Made by a program: the position numbers and the translations under genes. Below are positions 14,057 through 22,697 of a stretch of DNA of 25,112 nucleotides, piece after piece. The stretch is from a bacterium (GTDB taxonomy: Bacteria > UBA8248), in contig JAQBZT010000008.1 of assembly GCA_027622355.1 (NCBI GenBank), positions 1 through 25,112 on the forward strand, in the 5' to 3' direction. Under the pieces are notes generated by a model. The model was given only the letters and a program-made list of their open reading frames with translations, did no database searches and was not told the DNA's origin. How positions within the stretch are numbered: position 1 is the first letter of the stretch; every line of letters starts with the position of its first letter.

Positions 14057-16648
14057 ATGGCGAAGCGCCCCATCCGGCTCGGGCCCCAGGCGCCGAGGGG
14101 GAGGCGGGCCTCCGGGACGCCCAAGGCGCGCGGGGAGATAAAAGAACCCCCTCGCCGGCGCCCCCGGCCCGCCTCGGGCGCGCTCTCGAGAGGGGCCGCC
14201 CCTCCTCCCGCAGGCAGGGTGCGCGTCCGCCTCCGCGCCTTCTGGCGCCTTCTCCGGAACACGGCGGCCCTCGTCCTGGTGCTGGGGGTCGTGCTTTTTG
14301 TCGCGCTCTCCGCGGGCGGGCTGTACTACTACCGCCAGGTTGCCGGCGAGTTGCCCGACGTCTCCCTCCTGCGAAGCTACAAGCCCAGTCTCGTCACAAA
14401 GGTATACGACCGCAACGGCAAGCTCATGCGCGAGTTTTTCATCGAGCGCCGCTTCCTGATCCATTTCGAGGAAATCCCCAGCGTGGCCATCCAGGCCACC
14501 CTCGCCACCGAGGACGCACGCTTCGAGGAACATTCGGGGGTGGACCTGTTCGGCATCCTCCGTGCCGCCACTCGGAATTTCTTCGAGGGCTATATTGTCG
14601 AAGGCGGGAGCACCATCACCCAGCAGCTGGCCAAATCCTTCTTCCTCAGCTCGCGGCGGAGCCTGCGCCGCAAGCTGAGCGAGGCCATCCTCGCGGTTCG
14701 CATCGAGCGGCACTTCGAGAAAAGAGAAATCCTGAACCTCTATCTCAACCAGATCTATTACGGCCAGGGCGCCTACGGCATCGAGGCAGCGGCCCAGGTC
14801 TACTTCGGGAAAAAGGCCGCCCGGCTCACTCTGCCGGAAGCGGCCCTGCTGGCCGGGTTGCCGCGCGCCCCCTCCATCTACAATCCTTTCCGTTCGGTAA
14901 AGCTGGCCCGGAAGCGCCGCTCCCATGTCCTGCGCCGCATGCTCGAGGAGGGCTACATCAAGCCCGGCGAATACGCCGAGGCGGAACTCGCCCCGGTACA
15001 GCTCCATCGCCCCGAGTTACTTGCCGATGAGGCGAACTACGCGGTTGAGTACGTGCGCCGGCGCATCGAACGGCAGTACGGTTCCTCTGGCCTCTACCGG
15101 AGCGGGCTGCGCATCTACACCACCCTCGATGGCGCGATTCAGCGCGCGGCCGCCGAGGCCGTTCGCCGGGGAATCCTCAGTGTGGACCAGCGGCAGGGCT
15201 ACCGGGGGCCGCTCGGCCGCGTTCCCGCCGGACAGAGCGAGACGGTGACGTGGAAAACGGTGGAAGGTTTTCTGGAGAAGGGAAGGGAGTGGCGCGAGAT
15301 CCGCTCTGGGAAATGGGAACCGGCGGTGGTGCTCGGCGTCCGGCCGGGGACCCTGCAGCTTCGGCTGCGAACGGGGGCGGGCCTGCTGCGCATTCAGGAT
15401 GCGCGCTGGGCCCGGCGCTTCAATCCCAAGATGGATGGACTGCAGGAGCGGCTGGAGAGTTTCCGGGGAATTTTCCGCAGGGGGGAGATCATCCTCGTGG
15501 AGCGGCTTTCCCCGGCGCGCGGCGGAAGCGTACCGGTCGCCCTGGTGCAGGCGCCGCAGGTGCAAGCGGCCACCGTTATCATCGAGCAGGAAACCGGCGC
15601 GATTCGGGCCATGGTGGGGGGGTATGACTACGAGCGGAGCGAATTCAACCGCGCGGTCCAGGCCGTCCGGCCGCCGGGTTCGGCCTTTAAGCCAGTCACC
15701 TACTCGGCCGCCATCAGCGAAGGATGGACGCCCTCGGACGTCATCGTGGATGCGCCGATTATCTATCCTGGCGACGGCTCCGAGAGGGACTGGAAGCCGA
15801 CGAATTTCACGGAAAAGTTTTACGGGCCGACCACATTGTGGGAGGCGATCGTCCGTTCGCGGAACATCGTAACCGTGAAGCTCGCCGAGGCGATCGGAAT
15901 GGACAAGGTGGTGGCGCGGGCGCGTCTTTTGGGCATCCGCTCGGCCCTGCAGCCCAACCTGGCGCTCTCGCTGGGCTCGAACGGAGTGACGCTTCTCGAG
16001 TTGACCTCGCTGTACGGGACCATCGCCAATCTGGGACGTCGCGTCGCCCCCCACATGATTCTTCGCGTCGAGGATGCGCAGGGGAGATCCCTCTGGGGTG
16101 TCTCGCCCGAGTCGAGGCAGACGATCAGGCCGGAGGAGGCCTATGTGATGCTGAACCTCCTGCAGGGGGTGGTCGCCTCGGGGACCGCCTCGCGCGTCCG
16201 GGCGCTGGGCCGGCCGCTGGCGGGCAAGACGGGGACGACGAACGATTATCAGGACGCGTGGTTTGTCGGCGTCTCACCCCGCTATTCGGCGGGCGTCTGG
16301 GTGGGGATGGACGACAAGACCAGCCTGGGGAAGAACGAGACCGGGGCGCGGGCCGCTCTGCCGATCTGGATGGAGATTATCGGCAAGATTTACGAGGGAA
16401 AGCCGGTGCGCGATTTCCGGCGCCCGGAGGGGGTGACGATGGTGTGGATCGACCGGAAATTCGGGTATCAAATCAGCCCCGGGGGGGAGAACGGGGTTTA
16501 CCAGGCATTCATCGCCGGGACGGAGCCGCCCTTCCGGGGAGAGGTGGCGGATACCCCGCAGCGGCCCTCGCGGTTTTTCCGGGAAGACGCACGGCCGGGA
16601 GCTCCTCCCGCACGAGAAGAGTCCCCGGCGGGGAGATCGGGAAACTAG
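14057..16648 (+). CDS. mrcA: Class A penicillin-binding protein, PBP1A type
   Basis: This is an 863-residue bifunctional peptidoglycan synthase. A basic, Arg/Pro-rich cytoplasmic tail (1-65) leads to one membrane helix (about 70-90). The glycosyltransferase domain (family 51) shows TEDARFEEHSGVD (catalytic Glu152), GGSTITQQLAKSFF (183-196) and YLNQIYYGQGAYGIEAAA. The transpeptidase domain shows SxxK at 542-545 (GSAFK), SRN at 601-603 and KTGT at 724-727. Between them, about 375-500, lies the OB-like insertion expected of PBP1A. The C-terminal tail is Pro/Arg-rich. The protein polymerises glycan strands and crosslinks them in the periplasm. It converges on an LpoA-like lipoprotein gene 3 bp away, and the division genes lie upstream. 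The symbol follows E. coli usage. Confidence 0.95.
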   Translation: MAKRPIRLGPQAPRGRRASGTPKARGEIKEPPRRRPRPASGALSRGAAPPPAGRVRVRLRAFWRLLRNTAALVLVLGVVLFVALSAGGLYYYRQVAGELPDVSLLRSYKPSLVTKVYDRNGKLMREFFIERRFLIHFEEIPSVAIQATLATEDARFEEHSGVDLFGILRAATRNFFEGYIVEGGSTITQQLAKSFFLSSRRSLRRKLSEAILAVRIERHFEKREILNLYLNQIYYGQGAYGIEAAAQVYFGKKAARLTLPEAALLAGLPRAPSIYNPFRSVKLARKRRSHVLRRMLEEGYIKPGEYAEAELAPVQLHRPELLADEANYAVEYVRRRIERQYGSSGLYRSGLRIYTTLDGAIQRAAAEAVRRGILSVDQRQGYRGPLGRVPAGQSETVTWKTVEGFLEKGREWREIRSGKWEPAVVLGVRPGTLQLRLRTGAGLLRIQDARWARRFNPKMDGLQERLESFRGIFRRGEIILVERLSPARGGSVPVALVQAPQVQAATVIIEQETGAIRAMVGGYDYERSEFNRAVQAVRPPGSAFKPVTYSAAISEGWTPSDVIVDAPIIYPGDGSERDWKPTNFTEKFYGPTTLWEAIVRSRNIVTVKLAEAIGMDKVVARARLLGIRSALQPNLALSLGSNGVTLLELTSLYGTIANLGRRVAPHMILRVEDAQGRSLWGVSPESRQTIRPEEAYVMLNLLQGVVASGTASRVRALGRPLAGKTGTTNDYQDAWFVGVSPRYSAGVWVGMDDKTSLGKNETGARAALPIWMEIIGKIYEGKPVRDFRRPEGVTMVWIDRKFGYQISPGGENGVYQAFIAGTEPPFRGEVADTPQRPSRFFREDARPGAPPAREESPAGRSGN

Positions 16649-16651
16649 TTT

Positions 16652-18775
16652 TCAGCGCGATGGCGCCGGGCCGGCCGCCACGGGCGCGGGCGCTTCCCGC
16701 AGCGCCCGGTGCGGGGTGACCATCTGCAGGTGGCGAATGACCTTGCGGCGAACGGTCAGAACGAAGAGCTGGCGCTGCGCGTCTCCATCCGGGCCCATGT
16801 CGATGAGGCCCATCACGCCGTCGAATCCCTTGAGCCGGGAGATGAATTCGCGCATGAGCGATCGGGTGCTCGCCCCCTGGGCGAGGCCCTCGAAAAGAAT
16901 GCTGGCGGTGTCGTAGCCTAGGGCGGCGAAGATGCCTGGATTCTGGCGGAAGCGGGCGACGAAATCGGCCACGCGCGGCTCCTCCGACTCGGGATGAAAG
17001 CCGTCCACGAAGACCGCCCTCTCGATGTAGTGCTCCCCGTAGCGGATGAGACTCGGATTGTTCCAGCCGTGCGCGCCCAACAGCTGGATGCGCTTCATGT
17101 TGTAGAAGGGAATCTGGGGCGCGATCAGCACCACCTTGTCGTGGTAGCCGGGGATGAAGATGGCCTCGAAGGGCAGTTCGAGTTCGTAGGGATCTTTCTT
17201 CGTCAGGCCGAGCGCTTTTTTCTTTCGCCTGATCTGCGCGTCGTCCAGCCCGCCCAGGATGCGCATCTGCTCGCCGAAGTCGTTCGCGGTGGGGGAGAAG
17301 GGAACGAGCTTCACGACTTTCCCGCCCAGAAGGTCAACGCTGTGGGTGAACTGCTCGGCCAGCTCTCTGCCGTCCTCGTTGTCGGGATACAGAACGGCGA
17401 ATTTGCGAAGCCCCATTTCCTGGACGGCGTAGACGGCTGCGCCCTGGCTCTGCAGCCGGCTGGTGAGGGAGTTGCGGAACATCCATTCCCGCTCTCTTTT
17501 CATCTGCAGTTGGATGGCGAACGGGGTGATGAAGGGCGCTCGTTTTTCCGTGGAGATCGCCGCTGCCACCTCGGCCGACTGGGTGAAGAAGGGGCCGATC
17601 ACAGCAACGACCTTTTCTTCCTCGATCAGATCTTTCGCCATCTCGGCGGTTCGCCCCGGATCCTGCACCGTGCTGCGGGTGTCGCGTACGGCCAGCTGCA
17701 CGCGGAGATTCGGGTTTTTCAGCAGGGCGTCGCGAAGGGCCAGTTGAATCCCCTGGAGGACACGCTCACCGGCCGAAGCCGCTGGCCCGGACAGGGGCAG
17801 CAGAACGCCCACGCGCTCGCGGTTGATCTTCAGCTGGCCGGAGATTTCCTTTTCGAACGCCTCCACCCGCGCTTTGAGAGGATGGCTCGAGTAGTCATCG
17901 AGAAACCGGCGCGTGGCCGCGAGGGCGACCTGTGGTTTTTGCTTGTCCATGGCGCGGAGGGCGAGCGCGTAGCGCAGGATGGGTCCCGCGGGAAGAGCGC
18001 GGTAGCGGTCGGCCGCGAAAAGAAGCTGGTGCGATTCGACGCCCTTTCTCCCGATTGCAATGATGCGGTTTTGGATCAGGAATGCATCCGGCACGGCCTC
18101 ATCGCTCGAGAGCGCATCGGCGTATGACAGGAGGGCGGCGAAAGGATCGCGGCGCGCCGCGTAGATCTCTCCCAGGGCGGCTTGGAGAATGGCCCGTTTC
18201 CTGTTGTTGGTCGCACGGCTGAGGCTGCTCCTGAGGGGGAGCCAGGCGTCGTCGTGTTTTCCGGCGGCCCGGAGGACAAGGCCCAGCCAGTATTCGCCCT
18301 CGTTGTAGAGGGGGGAGAGGGGGTATTCTTGGAGCAGCTTTTGAAGCCGGCGCGCTGCATCTGCGAAATTTTTCTCCCGGATGTCGTGGCGCGCCAGATC
18401 GAACAAGAGAGCGTCGGCGCGGTCGGCGTTTTCATTCTTCCGCAGCTCCGCCTCGAGTGCGGCCCGGGGGCGCGAAGGTGCGGCGGGTTCGGGGGCGTTC
18501 CATTTGGTGTCCGATGGAGCGGGCACAGTGCTCCGCCCCTGCGGACGGGGCAGCTGGGAGGAAAGGCGCAGGGAGGGAGATTTTTTCGGGAAAATCGCGG
18601 GCGCACGCTTTTTCTCCAGCGCTTTCTCCGCGCTCTTTTTCGCCGAAGGCGCGGAGCCCTTTGAGACAGGCAGGGTTTCGCAACCCGAGAGGGCGAATGC
18701 GGCGAGTGCGAAAAAGGTGAACAAGGCGCGGCGCATATTGAGAGATTTCATGGCATCAAGAGCAAAAGGCAGCAC
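16652..18775 (-). CDS. LpoA-like lipoprotein: TPR region plus Peripla_BP_6 (LppC) domain
   Basis: The 707-residue lipoprotein has a hydrophobic signal segment ending in the lipobox ALSGC (Cys32). A Lys/Pro/Ala-rich linker follows to about residue 105, then helical TPR-like repeats (about 118-310, e.g. ADAARRLQKLLQEYP). The C-terminal part (about 320-690) is a type I periplasmic-binding fold starting RVGVLLPLSGPAASAG. This two-part layout matches LpoA, the outer-membrane activator of PBP1A in gammaproteobacteria. GTG 18775 is the chosen start because AGGAAGGA lies seven bases upstream; ATG 18751 would give a tidier signal peptide but has no ribosome binding site. It could instead be a branched-chain amino-acid-type binding protein, but the TPR domain and the absence of permease genes argue against that. 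Activation of the neighbouring PBP1A is inferred. Confidence 0.85.
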   Translation of the reverse strand: MLPFALDAMKSLNMRRALFTFFALAAFALSGCETLPVSKGSAPSAKKSAEKALEKKRAPAIFPKKSPSLRLSSQLPRPQGRSTVPAPSDTKWNAPEPAAPSRPRAALEAELRKNENADRADALLFDLARHDIREKNFADAARRLQKLLQEYPLSPLYNEGEYWLGLVLRAAGKHDDAWLPLRSSLSRATNNRKRAILQAALGEIYAARRDPFAALLSYADALSSDEAVPDAFLIQNRIIAIGRKGVESHQLLFAADRYRALPAGPILRYALALRAMDKQKPQVALAATRRFLDDYSSHPLKARVEAFEKEISGQLKINRERVGVLLPLSGPAASAGERVLQGIQLALRDALLKNPNLRVQLAVRDTRSTVQDPGRTAEMAKDLIEEEKVVAVIGPFFTQSAEVAAAISTEKRAPFITPFAIQLQMKREREWMFRNSLTSRLQSQGAAVYAVQEMGLRKFAVLYPDNEDGRELAEQFTHSVDLLGGKVVKLVPFSPTANDFGEQMRILGGLDDAQIRRKKKALGLTKKDPYELELPFEAIFIPGYHDKVVLIAPQIPFYNMKRIQLLGAHGWNNPSLIRYGEHYIERAVFVDGFHPESEEPRVADFVARFRQNPGIFAALGYDTASILFEGLAQGASTRSLMREFISRLKGFDGVMGLIDMGPDGDAQRQLFVLTVRRKVIRHLQMVTPHRALREAPAPVAAGPAPSR

Positions 18776-18795
18776 GTGGATTTCCTTCCTGGAGC

Positions 18796-18824
18796 AAGGT
18801 AGAAATTCTACTGGCGGGTGTCAA
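18796..18824 (-). promoter_or_regulatory. Candidate sigma-70 promoter for the LpoA-like gene
   Basis: On the minus strand, a perfect TTGACA (18824-18819) is followed after 17 bases by TACCTT (18801-18796), which keeps the three most conserved -10 positions. Transcription would begin near 18789, leaving a leader of only about 14 bases that starts at the ribosome binding site. Confidence 0.45.
18799..18811. promoter_or_regulatory. Perfect inverted repeat GTAGAA-A-TTCTAC (candidate operator)
   Basis: Two 6-base arms flank a single base. The palindrome overlaps the -10 box and lies in the spacer of the promoter at 18796-18824. It is an AT-rich island in GC-rich DNA. A repressor site is plausible; no regulator is encoded nearby. 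Confidence 0.35.
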
Positions 18825-18916
18825 GGCAACGATGTCGGGGCGCTCGAGAAGCCGTTGCGCGGGCGGGGAGTGCGCGGTAGGCTCATCTGGCCACCGCCGG
18901 GGAGGATCGCCTGCCG

Positions 18917-19888
18917 ATGAACAAGCCTTTTGCCGACCAGATGGCGCCGGAACCCTGGCCCCGGCCCTCAGAATTGCTTCAGGGGGCCCCAGGGAGCCCG
19001 CCGGAGCAGGCGGCAGAGGGCGGGGGAGAACGGCGGCTTTTTTCTTGGGACAGCCCCTGGCTGCCCTCCCTTCTTTTTGCGCTGACGCTGTTTACCACGC
19101 TCCTGGCGGGGGCGATGCAGCGCGGAGTTTCGCCGCAGGATGCGGCCCAGGCTCCCTCCCTCCTTCTCCGCGGCCTTCCCTTCGCCGGAACGCTGATGCT
19201 GATTCTCGGCGCCCATGAACTGGGCCATTATTTGGCCGGAAGGCGCTGGGGGGTGGCGGCGACGCTCCCCTTTTTCATCCCGGCCCCTACGCTCTTCGGC
19301 ACCTTCGGCGCCCTCATTCGGATCCGGGGCTACATTCCGAACCGCAGGGCGCTGCTCGATCTGGCGGTGGCCGGGCCGCTGGCCGGGATGGCAGTGGCCG
19401 TTCCGGCGGTGGCGGTGGGATTGATGCTCTCCCGCATCGTGCCCCAGAAGGCCGCGATGGCGGGGGGCGGCCTCGGGCTGGGCACCTCCTGGCTCTTTGA
19501 GTGGATTTCCTGGCTGGCGCTGGGACCGGCAGGCCCGGGGAACGACGTGGTCCTCCACCCGGTGGCCTTCGCGGGCTGGTGCGGATTTCTGGTGACATCG
19601 CTGAATCTGATACCGGCGGGCCAACTCGATGGGGGCCACATCGTATATGCCTTGTTCGGAAGGTGGCACCGGCCGATCTCCCTGGGGGTGGGCTGTGTGC
19701 TGGCGGGGATGTCATACTGGTGGCCGGGGTGGCTCATCTGGGCCGCGGTGGCGCTTTTGCTCGGCAGGCGGCATCCGCCGCTCCTCGATGAGGGGGAAGA
19801 TCTCGGCCCCGGCCGGCGCCTGTTGGGAATTGTCTGCCTGGCGCTACTGGTTTTAACCTTTACGCGAGTACCGTTGCTCTTGTTCTGA
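18917..19888 (+). CDS. Site-2 protease family membrane metalloprotease (M50)
   Basis: The 323-residue polytopic protein carries the zinc motif HELGH (100-104) in a membrane segment and the second motif NLIPAGQLDGGH (230-241, zinc ligand Asp238). GTFGALIRIRGYIPNRRALLD (about 128-148) and AVAGPLAG are typical of the EGY/cyanobacterial-type group of site-2 proteases. At least six hydrophobic segments are visible. There is no PDZ insertion between the two motifs, so this is not an RseP-type sigma-E protease. A cytoplasmic N-terminal tail of about 45 residues is rich in Pro, Gly and Glu. GGGGAGGA precedes ATG 18917. The gene is divergent from the LpoA-like gene and 29 bp before pilM. Its substrate is unknown; such enzymes cleave membrane-bound regulators or signal remnants. 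Confidence 0.9.
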   Translation: MNKPFADQMAPEPWPRPSELLQGAPGSPPEQAAEGGGERRLFSWDSPWLPSLLFALTLFTTLLAGAMQRGVSPQDAAQAPSLLLRGLPFAGTLMLILGAHELGHYLAGRRWGVAATLPFFIPAPTLFGTFGALIRIRGYIPNRRALLDLAVAGPLAGMAVAVPAVAVGLMLSRIVPQKAAMAGGGLGLGTSWLFEWISWLALGPAGPGNDVVLHPVAFAGWCGFLVTSLNLIPAGQLDGGHIVYALFGRWHRPISLGVGCVLAGMSYWWPGWLIWAAVALLLGRRHPPLLDEGEDLGPGRRLLGIVCLALLVLTFTRVPLLLF

Positions 19889-19917
19889 TGGTTTTCATTC
19901 GCCCTTGAAGAGGCATC

Positions 19918-20979
19918 GTGTTTCGAAAACCCCGCACGCCACTGGCGCTCGATATCGGCTCCTTCGCGGTCAAGCTGGTGCAGCTTGAGCGGGGGAAGCA
20001 GGGCCTGACGCTGACGCGGCTCGGCATGGCCTCTCTCGCCCCGGGCGCGGTCGAGGACGGCACCATCAAGGATCATGAAGAGGTCCTGCGGGCGGTGGAG
20101 GAGCTGGTCTCGGCCGAGAAGATAAAGGCCAAGGAGGCGGTTGTCTCCCTCTCGGGAAACGCCGCCCTGGTGCGCACCCTCCACATTCCACGCATGTCGG
20201 GCCCGGCCCGCGAGGCGGCCATTGACGCGGAGGTGGCGCAGATCCTTCCGTTTCCACCGGAGGAGGCGCGCATCACCCGCCAGCGGCTGGGGAGGGTACT
20301 GATCCAGGGGGAGGAGATGGAGGAATTTCTTCTCGTGGCGGTAAAGCGCAAGCCCTTGAAAGATCTGGTGGAGCTGATGCGCCACATGCGCCTGGAGCCG
20401 AAGATCGTGGATGTGAATCTCCTCGCTCTCGAGAGCGCGGTCCATCTCTCGGGCGCCATCGCGCCGGATGAGGAGGACGCCATCGCCCTGGTGGACATTG
20501 GGGCCTCCGTCACGCTTGTCCACATCCTGCGGGGGAGGCGGACGCTGCTGACGCGCTTGATCCCCTACGGCGGAAACGCGGTGACCGAGAAGCTGGTGGA
20601 GGCCTTGGCCGTGAGCCGCACGGAGGCGGAGGAGATCAAGCAGGGGGTGCGGGCACCCTTGAGCCCGCGGAAGGCGGCCGAGTCCATCCGCGAGGAGGTG
20701 GAGCGGGTCGCCCTCGAGCTGGGCCGCACGTTCCAGCTCCTCTGGCATTCGAACCCGGATATCCGCGTGGGGCGCATCATCCTCAGCGGCGGCGGCGCCC
20801 AGCTGGACGGCCTGCCCGCTTTTCTGGGCGCTTCGCTGGACATCGGGGTGGACATCTCCCAGCCCTTTCAGCGGGTCGAGGTGCCCGAGGACAAATTTGA
20901 TCCCGACTATGTCGAGCTTCTGTCCCCGATCGCCACGGTGGGCGCCGGGCTGGCGCACCGGGTGGTGGAGAGCGCGTGA
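19918..20979 (+). CDS. pilM: Type IV pilus assembly protein PilM
   Basis: This 353-residue actin-like ATPase starts at GTG with AGAGG just upstream. The phosphate 1 motif LALDIGSFAVKLVQL (9-23), the second motif IALVDIGASVTLVHI (189-203) and the adenosine motif ILSGGGAQLDGLPAFLG (288-304) are visible. PilM is a cytoplasmic ring protein that binds the PilN tail and links the pilus motor to the inner-membrane platform. The expected pilN, pilO, pilP and pilQ genes do not follow; instead aroB overlaps its stop by 4 bp. Either those genes lie elsewhere or this PilM has another task. MreB/FtsA were considered, but the PFPPEEA segment and the N-terminus are typical of PilM. Confidence 0.92.
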   Translation: MFRKPRTPLALDIGSFAVKLVQLERGKQGLTLTRLGMASLAPGAVEDGTIKDHEEVLRAVEELVSAEKIKAKEAVVSLSGNAALVRTLHIPRMSGPAREAAIDAEVAQILPFPPEEARITRQRLGRVLIQGEEMEEFLLVAVKRKPLKDLVELMRHMRLEPKIVDVNLLALESAVHLSGAIAPDEEDAIALVDIGASVTLVHILRGRRTLLTRLIPYGGNAVTEKLVEALAVSRTEAEEIKQGVRAPLSPRKAAESIREEVERVALELGRTFQLLWHSNPDIRVGRIILSGGGAQLDGLPAFLGASLDIGVDISQPFQRVEVPEDKFDPDYVELLSPIATVGAGLAHRVVESA

Positions 20980-22058
20980 AGAGCGTCTGCGTCCATCTGG
21001 GGGAGAGGGGCTACACCATCCGCATCGTGAGCGGCGCGCTCTCCCTTTTGGGAGAGACGGCCCGCGTACACTTTGCGGGCGGGCGCGCCCTCATCGTGAG
21101 CGACACGAACGTGGCCCCTCTCTTCGGCCCGAAGGCACTCGCCTCCCTCAAGCGGGCGGGCGTGGCGGCGGAGCTCTTCGCGGTTCCCGCCGGGGAGCGG
21201 AGCAAGAGCGATCGCCAGCTTGGCCGGATCTACGACCGCCTCGCGAGGATGCACATCGACCGCGGCTGCGGGATCGTCGCCCTGGGTGGTGGTGTGGTCG
21301 GCGATCTGGCGGGCTATGCGGCGGCCACCTATCTCCGGGGGCTTCCCTACATCCAGGTGCCGACCTCGCTTCTGGCCCAGGTGGACAGCGCGGTCGGGGG
21401 CAAGACAGCCATCGATCATCCGGCGGGGAAGAACCTCATCGGCGCCTTTTATCAGCCGGCCGCCGTTCTGAGCGACACCGCCGCGCTGAAGAAGCTGCCC
21501 GCGCGCGAGTTCCACGCGGGGTTCGCCGAGGTGGTGAAGCACGCCGCCATCGCCGACCGGCGGCTCTTCGCGTATCTCGAGAAGAACGCCGCCCGTCTGC
21601 TGCGCCGCGAGGCAGCGCCGCTCGCGCACGTGGTGGCGGTCAACTGCCGGATCAAGGCCCGCGTCGTCGAGGCGGACGAGCGCGAGTCGAATCTTCGCCA
21701 GATACTGAACTTCGGCCACACCCTCGGCCACGCGGTTGAGGCGGCGGCGGGCTACTCCAGGCGCTTGCTCCATGGGGAGGCCGTCGCCATCGGGATGGCG
21801 GCCGCCGCGCGCCTCTCCTTCCGGGAGGGGCGCTGCACGGAGGCGGAGGCTGCACGCCTGATCGATCTGCTGGCGCGGTTCGCCCTCCCGGTTTCCATGC
21901 GCCGCCCGCCGGCGGAGGCCGCCCTTCGCCGTCTCGTGGCGCGGGACAAGAAGAGCCACAGGGGGGAAGCCCAATTCGTCCTCATGGAAAAAATCGGCCG
22001 GGTCCGCACGGGCTGCGCGCTCTCCGGGAAGGGATGGCGCACCGCGCTGACGGGGTGA
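20976..22058 (+). CDS. aroB: 3-dehydroquinate synthase
   Basis: The 360-residue enzyme converts DAHP to 3-dehydroquinate, the second step of the shikimate pathway, using NAD and a metal. The NAD-binding GGGVVGDLAGYAAATYLRG (104-122), the PTSLLAQVDSAVGGKTAID segment (129-147), and the metal ligands Glu185 (AGFAEVVKH), His248 (NFGHTLGH) and His266 (LLHGEAVAIGM) are all present. The start GTG 20976 shares GTGA with the pilM stop, so translation is probably coupled. A gap of 132 bp separates it from aroQ, the enzyme of the next step. No truncation or missing residue is seen. Confidence 0.97.
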   Translation: MKSVCVHLGERGYTIRIVSGALSLLGETARVHFAGGRALIVSDTNVAPLFGPKALASLKRAGVAAELFAVPAGERSKSDRQLGRIYDRLARMHIDRGCGIVALGGGVVGDLAGYAAATYLRGLPYIQVPTSLLAQVDSAVGGKTAIDHPAGKNLIGAFYQPAAVLSDTAALKKLPAREFHAGFAEVVKHAAIADRRLFAYLEKNAARLLRREAAPLAHVVAVNCRIKARVVEADERESNLRQILNFGHTLGHAVEAAAGYSRRLLHGEAVAIGMAAAARLSFREGRCTEAEAARLIDLLARFALPVSMRRPPAEAALRRLVARDKKSHRGEAQFVLMEKIGRVRTGCALSGKGWRTALTG

Positions 22059-22190
22059 GGTGCCAGGCACGCGGCTGATTCGTTGACGCCCGAGCGGGGC
22101 TGGCCTACCATCTCGCCGCGATCCTGGGGTGTCTTTCGGCCCGGGGTGTTTTTCGAGAAGTGGCGAAGGAATGCTGCGAGGAGGGGAACG

Positions 22191-22697
22191 GTGCGCATTC
22201 TCCTTTTGAATGGGCCAAATCTGAATCTTCTGGGTACGCGGGAGCCGGAGGTGTACGGCCGGACCACCCTCGCCGAGCTCGAAGCCGCCCTCGCGGCCCA
22301 TGCGGGGGAACAGGGCGTCGAACTCGATTGTTTCCAGTCGAACGTCGAGGGCGAACTGGTGAACGCGCTCCAGCGCGCCGGAGGGGCGATGCCCCCCAGC
22401 GCGGAGGGCCCCCCGCCGAGGGGAAAGTGCGCCGCCTGCATCTTCAACCCCGGCGGCTACACCCACACGAGCGTGGCGCTGCGCGATGCCATCTCTGGCC
22501 TCGAACTTCCGGTGTATGAAGTCCACATCTCCAACGTGCTCTCCCGCGAGGAGTTCCGGCACGTCTCGCTGATCGGCCCTGTCGCCGCGGGCTCTGTGAT
22601 CGGCTTCGGCCTGCGCGGTTATTTTCTCGCCCTTCAGGCGGCCATCGATCGGCACGTCCGCGGGTTGGGGGATTTCCCGGCGGGAGTGACGCCGTGA
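22191..22697 (+). CDS. aroQ: Type II 3-dehydroquinate dehydratase
   Basis: The 168-residue enzyme dehydrates 3-dehydroquinate to 3-dehydroshikimate. LLLNGPNLNLLGTREPEVYG (residues 4-23, with lid Arg17 and catalytic Tyr22), FQSNVEGEL (48-56), NPGGYTHTSVALRDA (86-100), YEVHISN (109-115) and REEFRHVS (119-126) are diagnostic. GTG 22191, with GAGGAGGGG just upstream, is the true start; the frame is open to 22083 but that part is not homologous. The protein is about 20 residues longer than usual: a Pro/Gly-rich insertion (about 64-79, AMPPSAEGPPPRG) sits before the NPxxYTHTS strand, and there is a short tail. The substrate motif reads NPGGY rather than the common NPGAY. It acts directly after AroB and overlaps pepQ by 4 bp. 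Confidence 0.95.
   Translation: MRILLLNGPNLNLLGTREPEVYGRTTLAELEAALAAHAGEQGVELDCFQSNVEGELVNALQRAGGAMPPSAEGPPPRGKCAACIFNPGGYTHTSVALRDAISGLELPVYEVHISNVLSREEFRHVSLIGPVAAGSVIGFGLRGYFLALQAAIDRHVRGLGDFPAGVTP

Noticed and set aside
16994..18127. Rightward 377-residue frame opposite the LpoA-like gene
   Set aside because: It is antisense to a gene with a lipobox, TPRs and a Peripla_BP_6 fold, and has no recognisable motif of its own.
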